Program-made: the position numbers and the translations under genes
Shown: piece by piece, positions 36,886 to 45,167 of the stretch
Layout: each line of letters starts with the position of its first letter
How positions within the stretch are numbered: position 1 is the first letter of the stretch
Notes under the pieces: model-generated
What the model saw: the letters and a program-made list of their open reading frames with translations, nothing else
Told to the model about the DNA's origin: nothing
Databases searched by the model: none
From: Devosia sp.
GTDB taxonomy: Bacteria; Pseudomonadota; Alphaproteobacteria; Rhizobiales; Devosiaceae
Length of the DNA stretch: 64,000 bases
Reading direction: 5' to 3'
Assembly: GCA_028290665.1 (NCBI GenBank)
Contig: JAQGJK010000008.1
Location: 54,324-118,323 of the forward strand

Positions 36886-38076
36886 TTGAGGGCCAGAAGC
36901 GGCATTCCGGACGTAAATCCACAAGGCGTCGAGACGCTGCTCACACACGCTGGGCGCACTCCCGATGACCAGCACGGCTTCGTCAATACCCCGGTCTACC
37001 GCGGGTCGACGGTGCTGTTCAAATCGCTCGCAGCACTCGAAAGCCAGCAGCAGCAATACCTTTACGGACGTGCCGGCAACCCGACGACGCGGCAGGTCGA
37101 GGAGATCGTCACCGCACTCGAAGGTGCGTACGACACTCAACTGGTACCATCCGGCCTTGCGGCGATTACCGTGGCGTTGCTGAGTTGCCTCAATTCGGGT
37201 GATGATGTTTTAATCACCGACAGCGCCTACGAGCCGACCCGCACCTTCGGGACGCAGTTTTTGTCGCGGATGGGAATTTCCGCGCGCTACTTCGACCCGC
37301 ATCTCGCGGGTGGCATCGAAGCGCAGCTGCAGTCCAATACCAGGGCGATTTTTGTCGAGAGTCCCGGCTCCGCGACGTTCGAAATCCAGGATTTGCCAGC
37401 GATCGCCGCAGTGGCAAGGCCGCGCGGCATCAAGGTGCTGATCGACAACACCTGGGCAACGCCACTGTATTTCAACGCGCTGCGGCTCGGAGCCGACATT
37501 GTCATCCATACGGCGACGAAGATGTTCGTCGGGCACTCCGATGCATTCGGCGGTACCATTTCGACAAATGGTGAAAGCTGGGAGGCCGTCAAGAAAACTC
37601 GGTCGCTGCTGGGGTTTTTTACCAGTGGCGACGAGGCGTTCCTGATTGCGCGGGGCCTGCGGACGCTGGCCATCCGGATGGCCGAGCATCAAAAGCGGGC
37701 GCTGGAACTCGCCGGCTGGATCGAGACGCTGCCGGGCGTCAGGCGCGTGCTGCACCCGGCCCTGCCCTCGCATCCGGACCATCACTTGTTCAAGCGCGAC
37801 TTCAGCGGTTCGGGAAGCCTGTTCGGCGTGCTGCTGGAGCCGGCGCCGCGCGATTCGCTGGCGGCGATGCTCGACGGACTGACGCTGTTCGGCATGGGAT
37901 ATTCGTGGGGCGGCTATGAAAGCCTGTGCATTCCGACGAAGCCTGCCCGCATCCGCACCGCGGTGCCGTGGACCGAGGACGGGACGCTGCTGCGGCTACA
38001 TGTCGGGTTCGAAGCGATGGATGACCTTAAGGCGGACTTTGCCGCCGGGCTCAATCGCTACCGCGCCGGGCGCTGA
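36886..38076 (+). CDS. metC: Cystathionine beta-lyase
   Basis: 396-residue PLP enzyme of the Cys/Met metabolism family that splits cystathionine to homocysteine, pyruvate and ammonia. The PLP lysine is K212 in HTATKMFVGHSDAFGG; upstream PSGLAAITVALLSCL and later SLLGFFTSGDEAFL fit MetC rather than gamma-synthase. The C-terminal GYSWGGYESLCIPTKPARIR is the MetC ending. The start is read as TTG 36886 with AGGG about nine bases upstream; a later start would cut conserved sequence. The end overlaps the convergent PAP2 gene by 19 bases. Confidence 0.92.
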   Translation: MRARSGIPDVNPQGVETLLTHAGRTPDDQHGFVNTPVYRGSTVLFKSLAALESQQQQYLYGRAGNPTTRQVEEIVTALEGAYDTQLVPSGLAAITVALLSCLNSGDDVLITDSAYEPTRTFGTQFLSRMGISARYFDPHLAGGIEAQLQSNTRAIFVESPGSATFEIQDLPAIAAVARPRGIKVLIDNTWATPLYFNALRLGADIVIHTATKMFVGHSDAFGGTISTNGESWEAVKKTRSLLGFFTSGDEAFLIARGLRTLAIRMAEHQKRALELAGWIETLPGVRRVLHPALPSHPDHHLFKRDFSGSGSLFGVLLEPAPRDSLAAMLDGLTLFGMGYSWGGYESLCIPTKPARIRTAVPWTEDGTLLRLHVGFEAMDDLKADFAAGLNRYRAGR

Positions 38077-38816
38077 GCTTTTTTGCTCGATCGGACGAAG
38101 CGACGAACGGCCGTTAGGTCGCGCGCGCGAATGCTGCCATCGGTGCGATATTCAAAGCCCCAGCCGCGCGCGGCGAAGACGGCGCGCGTGGCGTAAGCGC
38201 CAAAGATGCCCAGCGCTGCGCCCGCGATGACATCAGTTGGATAGTGCGCGCCGACGACGATACGCGACAGCGCAATGACGATGCCGAACAGCAGCATGGC
38301 GGCGAACCAGCGCTTGGACAGGAACCCGACGACGAAGGCCAGCGCCAGCGCTGTGGTGGCGTGGCCCGACGGGAAACTCTGCTGTGTCCAGTCGGCCAAC
38401 CCGGGCCGAAAGCTGAAATTGCCGAGTGTATCGAGCAGTTCCGGACGGGCCCGACCGATGAGGCGCTTGATGATCGTCGCGACGAGGCTCGGCAGTCCGA
38501 CACCAACGAGGATGAAGCCGAAGGTGTGCAGCATCTGCAGCATGGCGAGCTTTTGCAGCCGGGTGCGCATGATGACCGCGAGCCCGGCAAAGATGACGCA
38601 GAAAATCGCCGTCGGAATGATGATCCAGTCGGTTTCGCCGTACCGGGTGACCTGCTCCATGAAATCGCGCAGGCCCTGCGGCCAGTTGCGGGCCCATACG
38701 GCGACCGATGAGTCGAGGAAATAAGCGCCAGCGATAACCAGAACGAGCGCCAGGACGGCCCAGGGCCAGGTGCGTCGGGTCAGGCCACGGGGCCATGGGG
38801 AATTGAGGTCGAACAT
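38058..38816 (-). CDS. PAP2-family membrane phosphatase
   Basis: 252-residue membrane protein with about six hydrophobic segments and the three PAP2 phosphatase motifs: KRLIGRARP (KX6RP), QSFPSGHATT (PSGH) and SRIVVGAHYPTDVIAG (SR-x5-H-x3-D). Members remove phosphate from lipid phosphates such as phosphatidic acid, undecaprenyl diphosphate or lipid A phosphate; sequence alone does not say which. Catalytic histidines are in the second and third motifs. The 3' end overlaps metC. It stands alone upstream of tRNA-Pro. Confidence 0.9.
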   Translation of the reverse strand: MFDLNSPWPRGLTRRTWPWAVLALVLVIAGAYFLDSSVAVWARNWPQGLRDFMEQVTRYGETDWIIIPTAIFCVIFAGLAVIMRTRLQKLAMLQMLHTFGFILVGVGLPSLVATIIKRLIGRARPELLDTLGNFSFRPGLADWTQQSFPSGHATTALALAFVVGFLSKRWFAAMLLFGIVIALSRIVVGAHYPTDVIAGAALGIFGAYATRAVFAARGWGFEYRTDGSIRARDLTAVRRFVRSSKKAQRPAR

Positions 38817-38929
38817 GCTGGTATCGTTTCCGTCGGCGAGCGTCCGGCGTCAACTGGAGAGTTCGAACCGCTCCGATCGCAGCACCTTGCCCTTCAATAC
38901 GCGACAGGGTAACGGATTGGGGCGATCTT

Positions 38930-39006
38930 CGGGGTATAGCTCAGCCTGGTAGAGCACCGGTTTTGGGAACCGGGGGCCGAGTGTTCGAATCACTCTACCC
39001 CGACCA
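38930..39006 (+). tRNA. tRNA-Pro (TGG)
   Basis: 77 bases with encoded CCA. The acceptor CGGGGTA pairs with TACCCCG, the anticodon stem CCGGT/ACCGG encloses TTTGGGA with anticodon TGG, and the T-arm has TGTTCGAATC. Confidence 0.97.
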
Positions 39007-39048
39007 TCGCGACCCGTACGGCCCAAGGCGACGAGAAGGACTGCAGCG

Positions 39049-39354
39049 ATGACCGCGCGAATTTACCGTCCGGCCCGCAATGCGATGCAATCGGGTAAGG
39101 GCAAATCCAAGCAGTGGTTGCTGGTGCACGAGCAGACCGAGGCGCGCGAGATCGAGCCGCTGATGGGCTACACGACGTCGGGCGACATGCTGCAGCAGGT
39201 CAAGCTATCTTTCGAGACGCTCGAGGAAGCCGAGGCGTATGCCAAGAAGAACGGTATTCCGTATCGCGTGCAGCCTGTGCACGAAGCCACCGACAAACGC
39301 GTCAATTATTCCGACAATTTCAAATCCGACCGCAAGACGTCCTGGACGCATTGA
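39049..39354 (+). CDS. NADH dehydrogenase accessory subunit, NDUFS4 type
   Basis: 101-residue protein of the ETC complex I subunit conserved region family (mitochondrial NDUFS4/18-kDa subunit; alphaproteobacterial supernumerary subunit). Diagnostic stretches are ARIYRPARNAMQSGKGKSKQ, PLMGYTTSGDMLQQVKLSF and the C-terminal NYSDNFKSDRKTSWTH. It stabilises the junction of the NADH-oxidising arm of complex I. It is typically a lone gene after tRNA-Pro in Hyphomicrobiales, as here, away from the nuo operon. The length is normal. Confidence 0.93.
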   Translation: MTARIYRPARNAMQSGKGKSKQWLLVHEQTEAREIEPLMGYTTSGDMLQQVKLSFETLEEAEAYAKKNGIPYRVQPVHEATDKRVNYSDNFKSDRKTSWTH

Positions 39355-39397
39355 CGGCGGGTTGCCGCCGCTTTTGCGAGCGGGCCTGTTGCCGCGA

Positions 39398-39661
39398 CTA
39401 CTCAGCGGCCGCAGTGCGGCGGTTACGATTTGTTTGATCGCCCCGGCCGGCAAGTAGACCCTCGACTGAAATGTCTTCGTCGATTTCATCCCAGTGGAGG
39501 CCGTTGCCGCTGACGCTGATCCAGTAGTCCCGTCGCTGCTCAGCCGTTGCTTGCTGAAGAACAGGGAACCACGACAGCGGAATGCCAAGGATGCGACCGT
39601 CGACCAGATCTACCCACATAGTGGTTTCGTCGAACCTAATGGCCGCCGATGAAGAACTCAT
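39398..39661 (-). CDS. DUF2442 protein, partner of DUF4160
   Basis: 87 residues, intact DUF2442 domain (FDETTMWVDLVDGRILGIPL, then WFPVLQQATAEQR and the terminal DEDISVEGLLAGR). DUF2442 genes commonly follow DUF4160 genes in two-gene cassettes predicted, but to my knowledge not well proven, to be toxin-antitoxin modules. The ATG at 39661 lies inside the end of the DUF4160 frame (26-base overlap), the usual arrangement. Its partner is broken by a stop codon, so this may be a leftover half-module. No DNA-binding motif is evident. Confidence 0.85.
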   Translation of the reverse strand: MSSSSAAIRFDETTMWVDLVDGRILGIPLSWFPVLQQATAEQRRDYWISVSGNGLHWDEIDEDISVEGLLAGRGDQTNRNRRTAAAE

Positions 39662-39887
39662 GCCATGCGCCTTCGATTTCAGTGCGGCGGCTTTCGATGA
39701 TGCGTCGCAGTTCAGTCAGTTCATGAGCTTAATAGCCCAAACTCTTCGCCAGCGAAACGTCCGGTCGAAGCCAGAACTTGGCTTCCGCACCGCGGCGCTC
39801 GGCATGGATGTGAAGAGGTTCACTCGGGTTTCCCTCGTTGGCAAAGAAATGGAATTTGATGCCCCTGTAGCTGAAGACAGTGGGCAT
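39636..39887 (-). pseudogene. DUF4160 protein interrupted by an in-frame TAA
   Basis: The frame starts MPTVFSYRGIKFHFFANEG, continues EPLHIHAERRGAEAKFWLRP and reaches LAKSLGY, then a TAA at 39731-39729. In the same frame beyond the stop the rest of the domain is intact (AHELTELRRIIESRR, then EIEGAWHEFF) to a TAG at 39638-39636. DUF4160 relatives have a sense codon, often Ser, where the TAA lies, so one substitution (for example TCA to TAA) explains it. The truncated product lacks the C-terminal helix. The gene begins 11 bases after the dehydrogenase stop, with a weak ribosome-binding site. Sequencing error is the main alternative. Confidence 0.82.
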
Positions 39888-39898
39888 GGAGCGATCAG

Positions 39899-41050
39899 CT
39901 ACACCTCGCTCAGCTTCACCCATTTCCCGTCAGCTTTTGACGATTGCACCGCGGCGGTGATGAAGGCCATGCCTTCGATGCCGTCGGCCATGGTGGGCAG
40001 AAGGCCGGCATAGGGCTCGGCGTTGCCGCGGATGATTTCGGCGAACTGGCTGTAGAGTGTCGCGAAGGCTTCGAGATAGCCCTCGGGGTGGCCGCCGGGG
40101 ATGCGGATGTTCATCGAGGGGGCGACGTCGCCGGAGATTGAGCCGCCGCGGGTAAGCAATTGCCGGGGCTGGCCGAATTCGGTGAACCACATCTGGTTGG
40201 GATTTTCCTGCCGCCATTCGAGGCCGGCCTTGTCGCCATAGATGCGAAGGCCCAGGCCGTTTTCGTTGCCGACAGCGACCTGGCTGGCCCACAGCATGCC
40301 ACGGGCGCCGCCCGTCATGCGCAGGAGGATGTGGACGTTGTCGTCAAGCTGGCGACCGGCAACGAAACTTTGCAAGTCGGCGCTGATGGAGTCGGTTTTC
40401 AAACCGGAGACGAAGCGCAGGAGATTATAGGCGTGCGTGCCGATGTCGCCGATAGCGCCGCCGGCGCCGGAGCGGGCGGGATCGGTTCGCCACGAGGCCT
40501 GCTTGTTGTCGGGCTCTGCGGCGTTGGTCAGCCAATCCTGCGCGTATTCGGCCTGGATGACGCGGATGGTGCCGAGGCGGCCGGATTTGACCAGTTCGCG
40601 GGCCTGCCGGATCAGCGGATAGCCAGTGTAGTTGTGAGTCAGCAGGAATTGGGCGCCGTTTTTCGGCCGGATGGTCGCGAGGGCACGGGCATCTTCGAGG
40701 GTCGAGGTGATCGGCTTGTCGCAGATGACATGGATGCCGGCTTCGAGAAAGGCTTTGGCGGGGCCAAAATGCATGTGGTTGGGCGTGACGATCGACACCG
40801 CCTGGATGCCGTCGGGGCGCTGACTCTCCCTAACCGCCATCTCCTCGTAGGAAGTGTAGATGCGATCCTCGGCAAACCCTAGATTGCGCCCGGATTCCAG
40901 CGCCACGTCCGGACGGGACGACAATGCGCCGGCGACGAGATCGTAATCGCCATCGATGCGGGCAGCGATGCGGTGGACGTACCCGATGAAGGCCCCGGTG
41001 CCGCCACCGACCATGCCGAGGCGAATGCGCTTTGCGCCATTTTCAGCCAT
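39899..41050 (-). CDS. Gfo/Idh/MocA-family oxidoreductase
   Basis: 383-residue NAD(P)-dependent sugar or inositol dehydrogenase. The N-terminal Rossmann motif is LGMVGGGTGAFIGYVHR, the conserved EKP-type segment is ICDKPITSTLEDA with the catalytic lysine, and GGAIGDIGTHAYNLLRFVSG holds the GD-G-H-D-like site. The substrate is not identifiable. The start at 41050 is preceded by a purine-rich GAGAAAAAG; a longer upstream frame would overlap the isomerase gene. It lies 32 bases downstream of a TIM-barrel isomerase, with which it probably forms an operon for one polyol or sugar. Confidence 0.9.
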   Translation of the reverse strand: MAENGAKRIRLGMVGGGTGAFIGYVHRIAARIDGDYDLVAGALSSRPDVALESGRNLGFAEDRIYTSYEEMAVRESQRPDGIQAVSIVTPNHMHFGPAKAFLEAGIHVICDKPITSTLEDARALATIRPKNGAQFLLTHNYTGYPLIRQARELVKSGRLGTIRVIQAEYAQDWLTNAAEPDNKQASWRTDPARSGAGGAIGDIGTHAYNLLRFVSGLKTDSISADLQSFVAGRQLDDNVHILLRMTGGARGMLWASQVAVGNENGLGLRIYGDKAGLEWRQENPNQMWFTEFGQPRQLLTRGGSISGDVAPSMNIRIPGGHPEGYLEAFATLYSQFAEIIRGNAEPYAGLLPTMADGIEGMAFITAAVQSSKADGKWVKLSEV

Positions 41051-41082
41051 GCTTTTTCTCTTTTTTCGCGATTTGTGAGCGC

Positions 41083-42138
41083 TTAGCTCAACCCGAGCAT
41101 CTTGCGGTTGGCGGCTTTGTCGGTGCCGGCCGCGGCGAAATCGTCGAACGCCTTTTCCGTCACGCGGATGATGTGGGCGGCGATGAATTCGGCGCCTTCG
41201 CGGGCACCGTCCTCGGGGTGCTTGATGGCGCATTCCCATTCGAGCACGGCCCAGCCGGCAAAATCATATTGCGCCAGCTTCGAAAAGATCGAGGCGAAAT
41301 CGACCTGGCCGTCGCCGAGGGAGCGGAAGCGGCCGGCGCGGTTGATCCAGCTCTGGAAGCCGCCATAAACACCCTGCCGGCCGGTCGGGTTGAACTCGGC
41401 GTCCTTGACGTGGAAGGCTTTGATCCGCTCGTGGTAGATGTCGATATAGTCGAGATAATCGAGGCACTGCAGGAGGAGGTGGCTCGGATCGTAGAGCAGA
41501 TTGGCGCGCGGGTGGTTATTCACCCGTTCGAGGAACATCTCGTAGGTGACGCCGTCGTGGAGGTCTTCGCTCGGATGGATTTCGTAGCAGACGTCGACGC
41601 CGTTGGCATCGAAGGTATCGAGGATCGGCAGCCAGCGGCGGGCCAGTTCATCGAAGGCCTCCTCGACCAGGCCTGCCGGACGCTGGGGAAACGGGTAGAG
41701 GAACGGCCATGCCAACGCGCCCGAAAAGGTCGCGTGAGCGTTGAGGCCGAGGTTTTTTGATGCAGCGGCGGCCCATTTGAGCTGTTGCACCGCCCATTCC
41801 TGGCGGGCGTTGGGGTTGTTGTGGACATTCGCGGGCGCGAAGCCGTCCATTTGCGCGTCGTAGACCGGGTGCACTGCGACCAGCTGGCCCTGCAAATGGG
41901 TCGAGAGCTCGGTGATTTCGAGGCCGTGCGCGGCGACGCGGCCCTTGAGCTCATCGGCGTAGGTCTTTGAGGTCGCAGCCTTTTCAAGATCGATGAAATG
42001 GGTGATCCAGGTCGGGATCTGCACGCCCTTGTAGCCAAGGCCAGCGGCCCAGCCACAGATGTTGTCCAGCGTATCGAACGGCGCCTGGTCCCCGGCGAAC
42101 TGCGCGAGAAAAATGGCCGGACCCTTGAGTGTGCGCAT
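41083..42138 (-). CDS. Sugar phosphate isomerase/epimerase (xylose isomerase-like TIM barrel)
   Basis: 351 residues of the AP-endonuclease-2/xylose-isomerase-like TIM-barrel family (IolE, inosose dehydratase or epimerase relatives). Metal-binding residues appear in VCYEIHPSEDLHDG, NLLYDPSHLLLQ and IKAFHVKDAEF, with a final WAVLEWECA. The exact reaction is unknown; pairing with the next dehydrogenase is typical of catabolic modules for inositols or rare sugars. The start at 42138 has AGAGGAGG six bases upstream, which decides it over 42180. Confidence 0.88.
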   Translation of the reverse strand: MRTLKGPAIFLAQFAGDQAPFDTLDNICGWAAGLGYKGVQIPTWITHFIDLEKAATSKTYADELKGRVAAHGLEITELSTHLQGQLVAVHPVYDAQMDGFAPANVHNNPNARQEWAVQQLKWAAAASKNLGLNAHATFSGALAWPFLYPFPQRPAGLVEEAFDELARRWLPILDTFDANGVDVCYEIHPSEDLHDGVTYEMFLERVNNHPRANLLYDPSHLLLQCLDYLDYIDIYHERIKAFHVKDAEFNPTGRQGVYGGFQSWINRAGRFRSLGDGQVDFASIFSKLAQYDFAGWAVLEWECAIKHPEDGAREGAEFIAAHIIRVTEKAFDDFAAAGTDKAANRKMLGLS

Positions 42139-42277
42139 CGATGCCTCCTCTGGCAGGCGGCTTGGCGCCGCTTCGTGCACGGACTTTACCGCGCGGTTTT
42201 ATGGATTCCTCGGGGCGGAGGGTTCACTGGGTGGGGGGCCGGAGTCAAGGCGGGGTTCGGGGTTTGTGGGGGTTAGA

Positions 42278-42297
42278 GGGGGCCGTGTCAGGCCCCC
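42278..42297 (-). terminator. Stem-loop downstream of the second dehydrogenase/isomerase pair
   Basis: GGGGGCC (42278-42284) and GGCCCCC (42291-42297) form a 7-bp stem with a 6-base loop. On the - strand it lies about 125 bases past the dehydrogenase stop and is followed by a weakly T-containing TCTAACC. It may be a terminator or part of an intergenic GC-rich repeat. The rest of 42139-42421 shows no gene. Confidence 0.35.
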
Positions 42298-42421
42298 GTG
42301 GTTCGAGGTTCGCTACGCTCCCCCCTCACCATCAGGGCTGATGAGGTGGTGACTGGTGACGCCGCGGCTCAGCTTTAGGGGTGCGGGAGGCGGTTGGTTG
42401 TAGAGCGTCCCCCGCGCTCGA

Positions 42422-43561
42422 CTACTTCAGCAGCGCCTGTGCTTCGTCCGGGCCGAGGGCGGCGGGGCGGGTGCAGGTGGTGGTGAGGGTGACGACCTGG
42501 CCGGTTTCACCGGCTTTCAGGAGCGAGGTCATGACGTCGACGACGTGGAGCGCGACGTCGAGGCCGCAGCGGGCGGGGCGGCCTTGTTCGATCGATTGCA
42601 GCATGTCGGCGAGGCCGGCGGTGCGGTAGTTGGCGCGGGCGTTGCCGGCAGTGTCGGTCTGGTTGGCTTTGCCGAACGGGTGTTCCCAAGCCGCGACCGG
42701 GCTTTTGGCGCCCTTTGCATCGGTGATGGTGATGTCACCGCCGAAGAAATTGGGGTCGGGGACGTAGACCGAGCCCTCAGTGCCGTAGAGCTCGATGTTA
42801 TGGTGACCATGGCTCGATACATCCCAGCTGGCGCCGAGCGTGATGATGGCGCCGCTGTGGAATTCGAGGACGCCGTGGATCGTCGTCGGGGTTCCGACTT
42901 TGACGAAAGTGCCTTTGAGCGGGCCCTCGGCAGTGATTTCCCGCTCGGTCCGGGCCATGGCGGTGAAGGCGGTGACGCGCTTGACCGGGCCGATCAGGTG
43001 GACAAGGTCGGTGATGTAATATGGGCCCATGTCGAGCACCGGACCGGCGCCGACTTGATAGAAGAAATCCGGATTGGGATGCCAATGCTCGGCGCCGCGG
43101 CTCATGATGTGCGCGGTGCCGCTCATGATGTTGCCGAGTTGGCCGCTGTCGATGATGTGTCGAACTTGCTGATGCGCGCCGCCGAGGAAGGTGTCCGGGG
43201 CGGAGCCGACGAGGAGGTGGCGTTGGTAGGCGGCAGCGCGCAGCGACTGGCCCTGGTCGAGCGTGAGGACGAAGGGTTTTTCGGAGTAGGCATGCTTGCC
43301 GGCCGAGATCGCATCCATCGAGACCCGGAAATGCGTTGCCGGGATCGTCAAGTTGACGATGACGTCGATCTCGGAGTGGTTGAGCATTTCATCGGTAGTC
43401 ATTGCTGTAACACCGAATTCGGCGCTGCGCTTGGCGGCGGCGGCCGGCAGGATGTCGGCGATACCGCGGATTTCGAGACCCTTGAACAGCGGAGCCAAGC
43501 GGAGGTAGGCGGCTGAAATATTGCCGGCACCGATGATGCCGACGCCATAGGTGGTGCTCAT
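42422..43561 (-). CDS. Gfo/Idh/MocA-family oxidoreductase (second copy, distinct subgroup)
   Basis: 379-residue dehydrogenase. The Rossmann motif is VGIIGAGNISAAYLRLAP, the catalytic-lysine motif is AYSEKPFVLTLDQG, and the family active site lies in GPVLDMGPYYITDLVHLIGP. It is not a close duplicate of the dehydrogenase at 39899-41050, and its EKP motif and GPYYITDL region differ. ATG 43561 is preferred; a GTG at 43570 overlapping the previous stop (GTGA) is possible. It follows the second isomerase directly, so the two are co-translated. Substrate unknown. Confidence 0.88.
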   Translation of the reverse strand: MSTTYGVGIIGAGNISAAYLRLAPLFKGLEIRGIADILPAAAAKRSAEFGVTAMTTDEMLNHSEIDVIVNLTIPATHFRVSMDAISAGKHAYSEKPFVLTLDQGQSLRAAAYQRHLLVGSAPDTFLGGAHQQVRHIIDSGQLGNIMSGTAHIMSRGAEHWHPNPDFFYQVGAGPVLDMGPYYITDLVHLIGPVKRVTAFTAMARTEREITAEGPLKGTFVKVGTPTTIHGVLEFHSGAIITLGASWDVSSHGHHNIELYGTEGSVYVPDPNFFGGDITITDAKGAKSPVAAWEHPFGKANQTDTAGNARANYRTAGLADMLQSIEQGRPARCGLDVALHVVDVMTSLLKAGETGQVVTLTTTCTRPAALGPDEAQALLK

Positions 43562-43566
43562 CGTGG

Positions 43567-44313
43567 TCACTTCCAGGCTTTCGCGGCGGCGATGGAACGG
43601 CGGGCGAAGCGGAGCGCGTCGGTCGGTTTGTCATGCTCCATAACGAAGTAACGGGCCGCAGTTATCGTGCGTATATCATCGATTATCAGCTCCCACTGGA
43701 GGATGCCCTGCCCGACGTCCGCCCAACCATCTTCGTCGAGGCATTCGCCAGCCGGGGCGATGTCTTTGACGTGGACGGCGCTGATGCGGCTGCCGTATTT
43801 CTTCATCCAGGCAAGCGGATCGCCGCCGCCCTTGACCACCCAGGCGAGGTCCATTTCCCATTCGAGCGTTGGCGCCTCGGCGAGCAGGATATCGATGGGG
43901 AATTGTCCGTCGGGGCCGGCCTGAATTTCCCAATGGTGATTGTGGTAGCCGAAACCGAGACCGGCAGCCTTGAGGGCGTCGGCGACTTTAGCGAGGCGGG
44001 CGGCGAAGGCGTGCCAGTCGCCGGTCCCATCGCGGTAATCGGGAGTGGGCGGGGCGGGACAATAGAGCGTCTTGATCCCGACCTGCCGGGCGATGTCGAT
44101 TGCGGCAGCGGTATCCTCAAGCTGCAGGAAGCCCGTATGCGCCGTCGGCATGCTGAGACCGGCGGCTTTCAGGCTGGCGGCGAGCCCGGCGGGATCGGCG
44201 AACTGCCCACCCCAGCCTTCAACCTGAGCATAGCCGAGCTCCTTGAGCGACTTCAGCGTGGCGTCGAGTGAAGTCTCATTGCGCGCGCTGTAGAGCTGAT
44301 AGGAGAAATCCAT
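43567..44313 (-). CDS. Sugar phosphate isomerase/epimerase (second copy)
   Basis: 248-residue TIM-barrel isomerase/epimerase. Metal and substrate sites are suggested by FGYHNHHWEIQ, LEWEMDLAWVVKGG, ISAVHVKDIAPAG and the terminal YFVMEHDKPTDALRF. It is shorter than the copy at 41083-42138 and from another branch. The start at 44313 is set by GGAGG six bases upstream. It is the first gene of a leftward two-gene unit; a palindrome about 105 bases upstream is a possible operator. No regulator or transporter gene is nearby. Confidence 0.88.
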   Translation of the reverse strand: MDFSYQLYSARNETSLDATLKSLKELGYAQVEGWGGQFADPAGLAASLKAAGLSMPTAHTGFLQLEDTAAAIDIARQVGIKTLYCPAPPTPDYRDGTGDWHAFAARLAKVADALKAAGLGFGYHNHHWEIQAGPDGQFPIDILLAEAPTLEWEMDLAWVVKGGGDPLAWMKKYGSRISAVHVKDIAPAGECLDEDGWADVGQGILQWELIIDDIRTITAARYFVMEHDKPTDALRFARRSIAAAKAWK

Positions 44314-44415
44314 GACTTGCCTCCATCTGACGTCCCGCGAGCAACAAGATGTGTCGAGGCGGACCCGGCACAACTGGGTAATTGAGGAGCGGGGTGCTGT
44401 CCACGCTTCATCGGC

Positions 44416-44434
44416 CGCTCAGTAAATTTGAGCG
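44416..44434. promoter_or_regulatory. Palindrome upstream of the isomerase gene
   Basis: CGCTCA and TGAGCG are exact 6-base inverted repeats with a 7-base spacer (GTAAATT), centred about 112 bases upstream of the isomerase start. The AT-rich spacer in GC-rich surroundings suggests an operator, but no regulator has been linked to it. Confidence 0.35.
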
Positions 44435-44511
44435 AGCCAAATCGGACGACAAAGCCGTAACCTCCTGACAAGCGGGACGTCTTGCGCTAAAGCGACGAAG
44501 TCGCAAAGCAC

Positions 44512-44588
44512 GGTCCCGTAGCTCAGCTGGATAGAGCAGCAGCCTTCTAAGCTGTTGGTCGCAGGTTCAAGTCCTGCCGGGATCGCCA
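44512..44588 (+). tRNA. tRNA-Arg (TCT)
   Basis: 77 bases with encoded CCA. The acceptor GGTCCCG pairs with CGGGATC (one G-T), the anticodon loop is CTTCTAA with anticodon TCT, and the T-arm has GGTTCAAGTCC. A weak CTGACA at 44465-44470 could be its -35 element. Confidence 0.97.
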
Positions 44589-44602
44589 GTTTTGTCGGAA
44601 GG

Positions 44603-44634
44603 AAAAAAACCCGCGCTCGGAAACCGAACGCGGG
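44603..44634 (-). terminator. Rho-independent terminator of the ferritin-like gene
   Basis: On the - strand an 11-bp stem (44634-44624 with 44620-44610, one G-T pair, loop TTT) is followed by seven T residues. It lies 30 bases past the stop of the DUF892 gene. Confidence 0.88.
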
Positions 44635-44663
44635 GTGCTCGAACGGACGTTGAAGATGGCCGC

Positions 44664-45167
44664 TCAGGCGGCTTTCTGGTTGACCGCAGTAACGCCGATC
44701 TGGCTCAGGGCCTGATCGGTGGCGATTTCTTCCTGCAGGGTGGCGTCGAACAGGGCAGCGGCTTCGCTCATGCCGAGCTGCTCGGCCCAAGCCTTCAGCG
44801 TGCCGTAGCGGGCCATTTCGTAGTGCTCGACGGCCTGGGCGGAGGAGACTAGGCCAGCGTCGAGGGCAATCGAGCCCTTGAATTCGTCCATGATCGACTT
44901 GCCTTCTTCGATGATGCCGAGGATCGCATCGCAGGTCTTGCCGCGCGCTGGCTTGCCAAGCATTTCAAACACCTGCTCAAGGCGCTCGATCTGGCCTTCG
45001 GTTTCCTGCAGGTGCTTTTCAAAACCGGCCTTCAACTCAGGGGACTGCGCGGCTTTTGCCATTTTTGGCAACGTCTTCAGGATCTGGCGCTCGGCGTAGT
45101 AGATGTCCTTGACGGTGTCGAGAAACAGGTCCTCGAGACCCATCTCGGTGCTTTTTTTGTCGGCCAT
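44664..45167 (-). CDS. Ferritin-like DUF892 protein (YciE/YciF family)
   Basis: 167-residue all-helical protein of the YciE/YciF/DUF892 ferritin-like family. Characteristic stretches are LEDLFLDTVKDIYYAERQIL, then FEKHLQETEGQIERLEQVF and QAVEHYEMARYGTLKAWAEQ. The Glu/His residues E26, E55 and E58-type positions and HYE supply a probable di-iron site. Members are stress-induced (osmotic, stationary phase) with no settled function. The gene stands alone with its own terminator. The 258 bases upstream (45168-45425) show no other gene. Confidence 0.9.
   Translation of the reverse strand: MADKKSTEMGLEDLFLDTVKDIYYAERQILKTLPKMAKAAQSPELKAGFEKHLQETEGQIERLEQVFEMLGKPARGKTCDAILGIIEEGKSIMDEFKGSIALDAGLVSSAQAVEHYEMARYGTLKAWAEQLGMSEAAALFDATLQEEIATDQALSQIGVTAVNQKAA

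Noticed and set aside
39387..39923. Programmed stop-codon read-through in DUF4160
   Set aside because: A simple nonsense mutation is the more likely reading; no slippery or recoding structure next to the TAA was recognised, so it is listed as a pseudogene.
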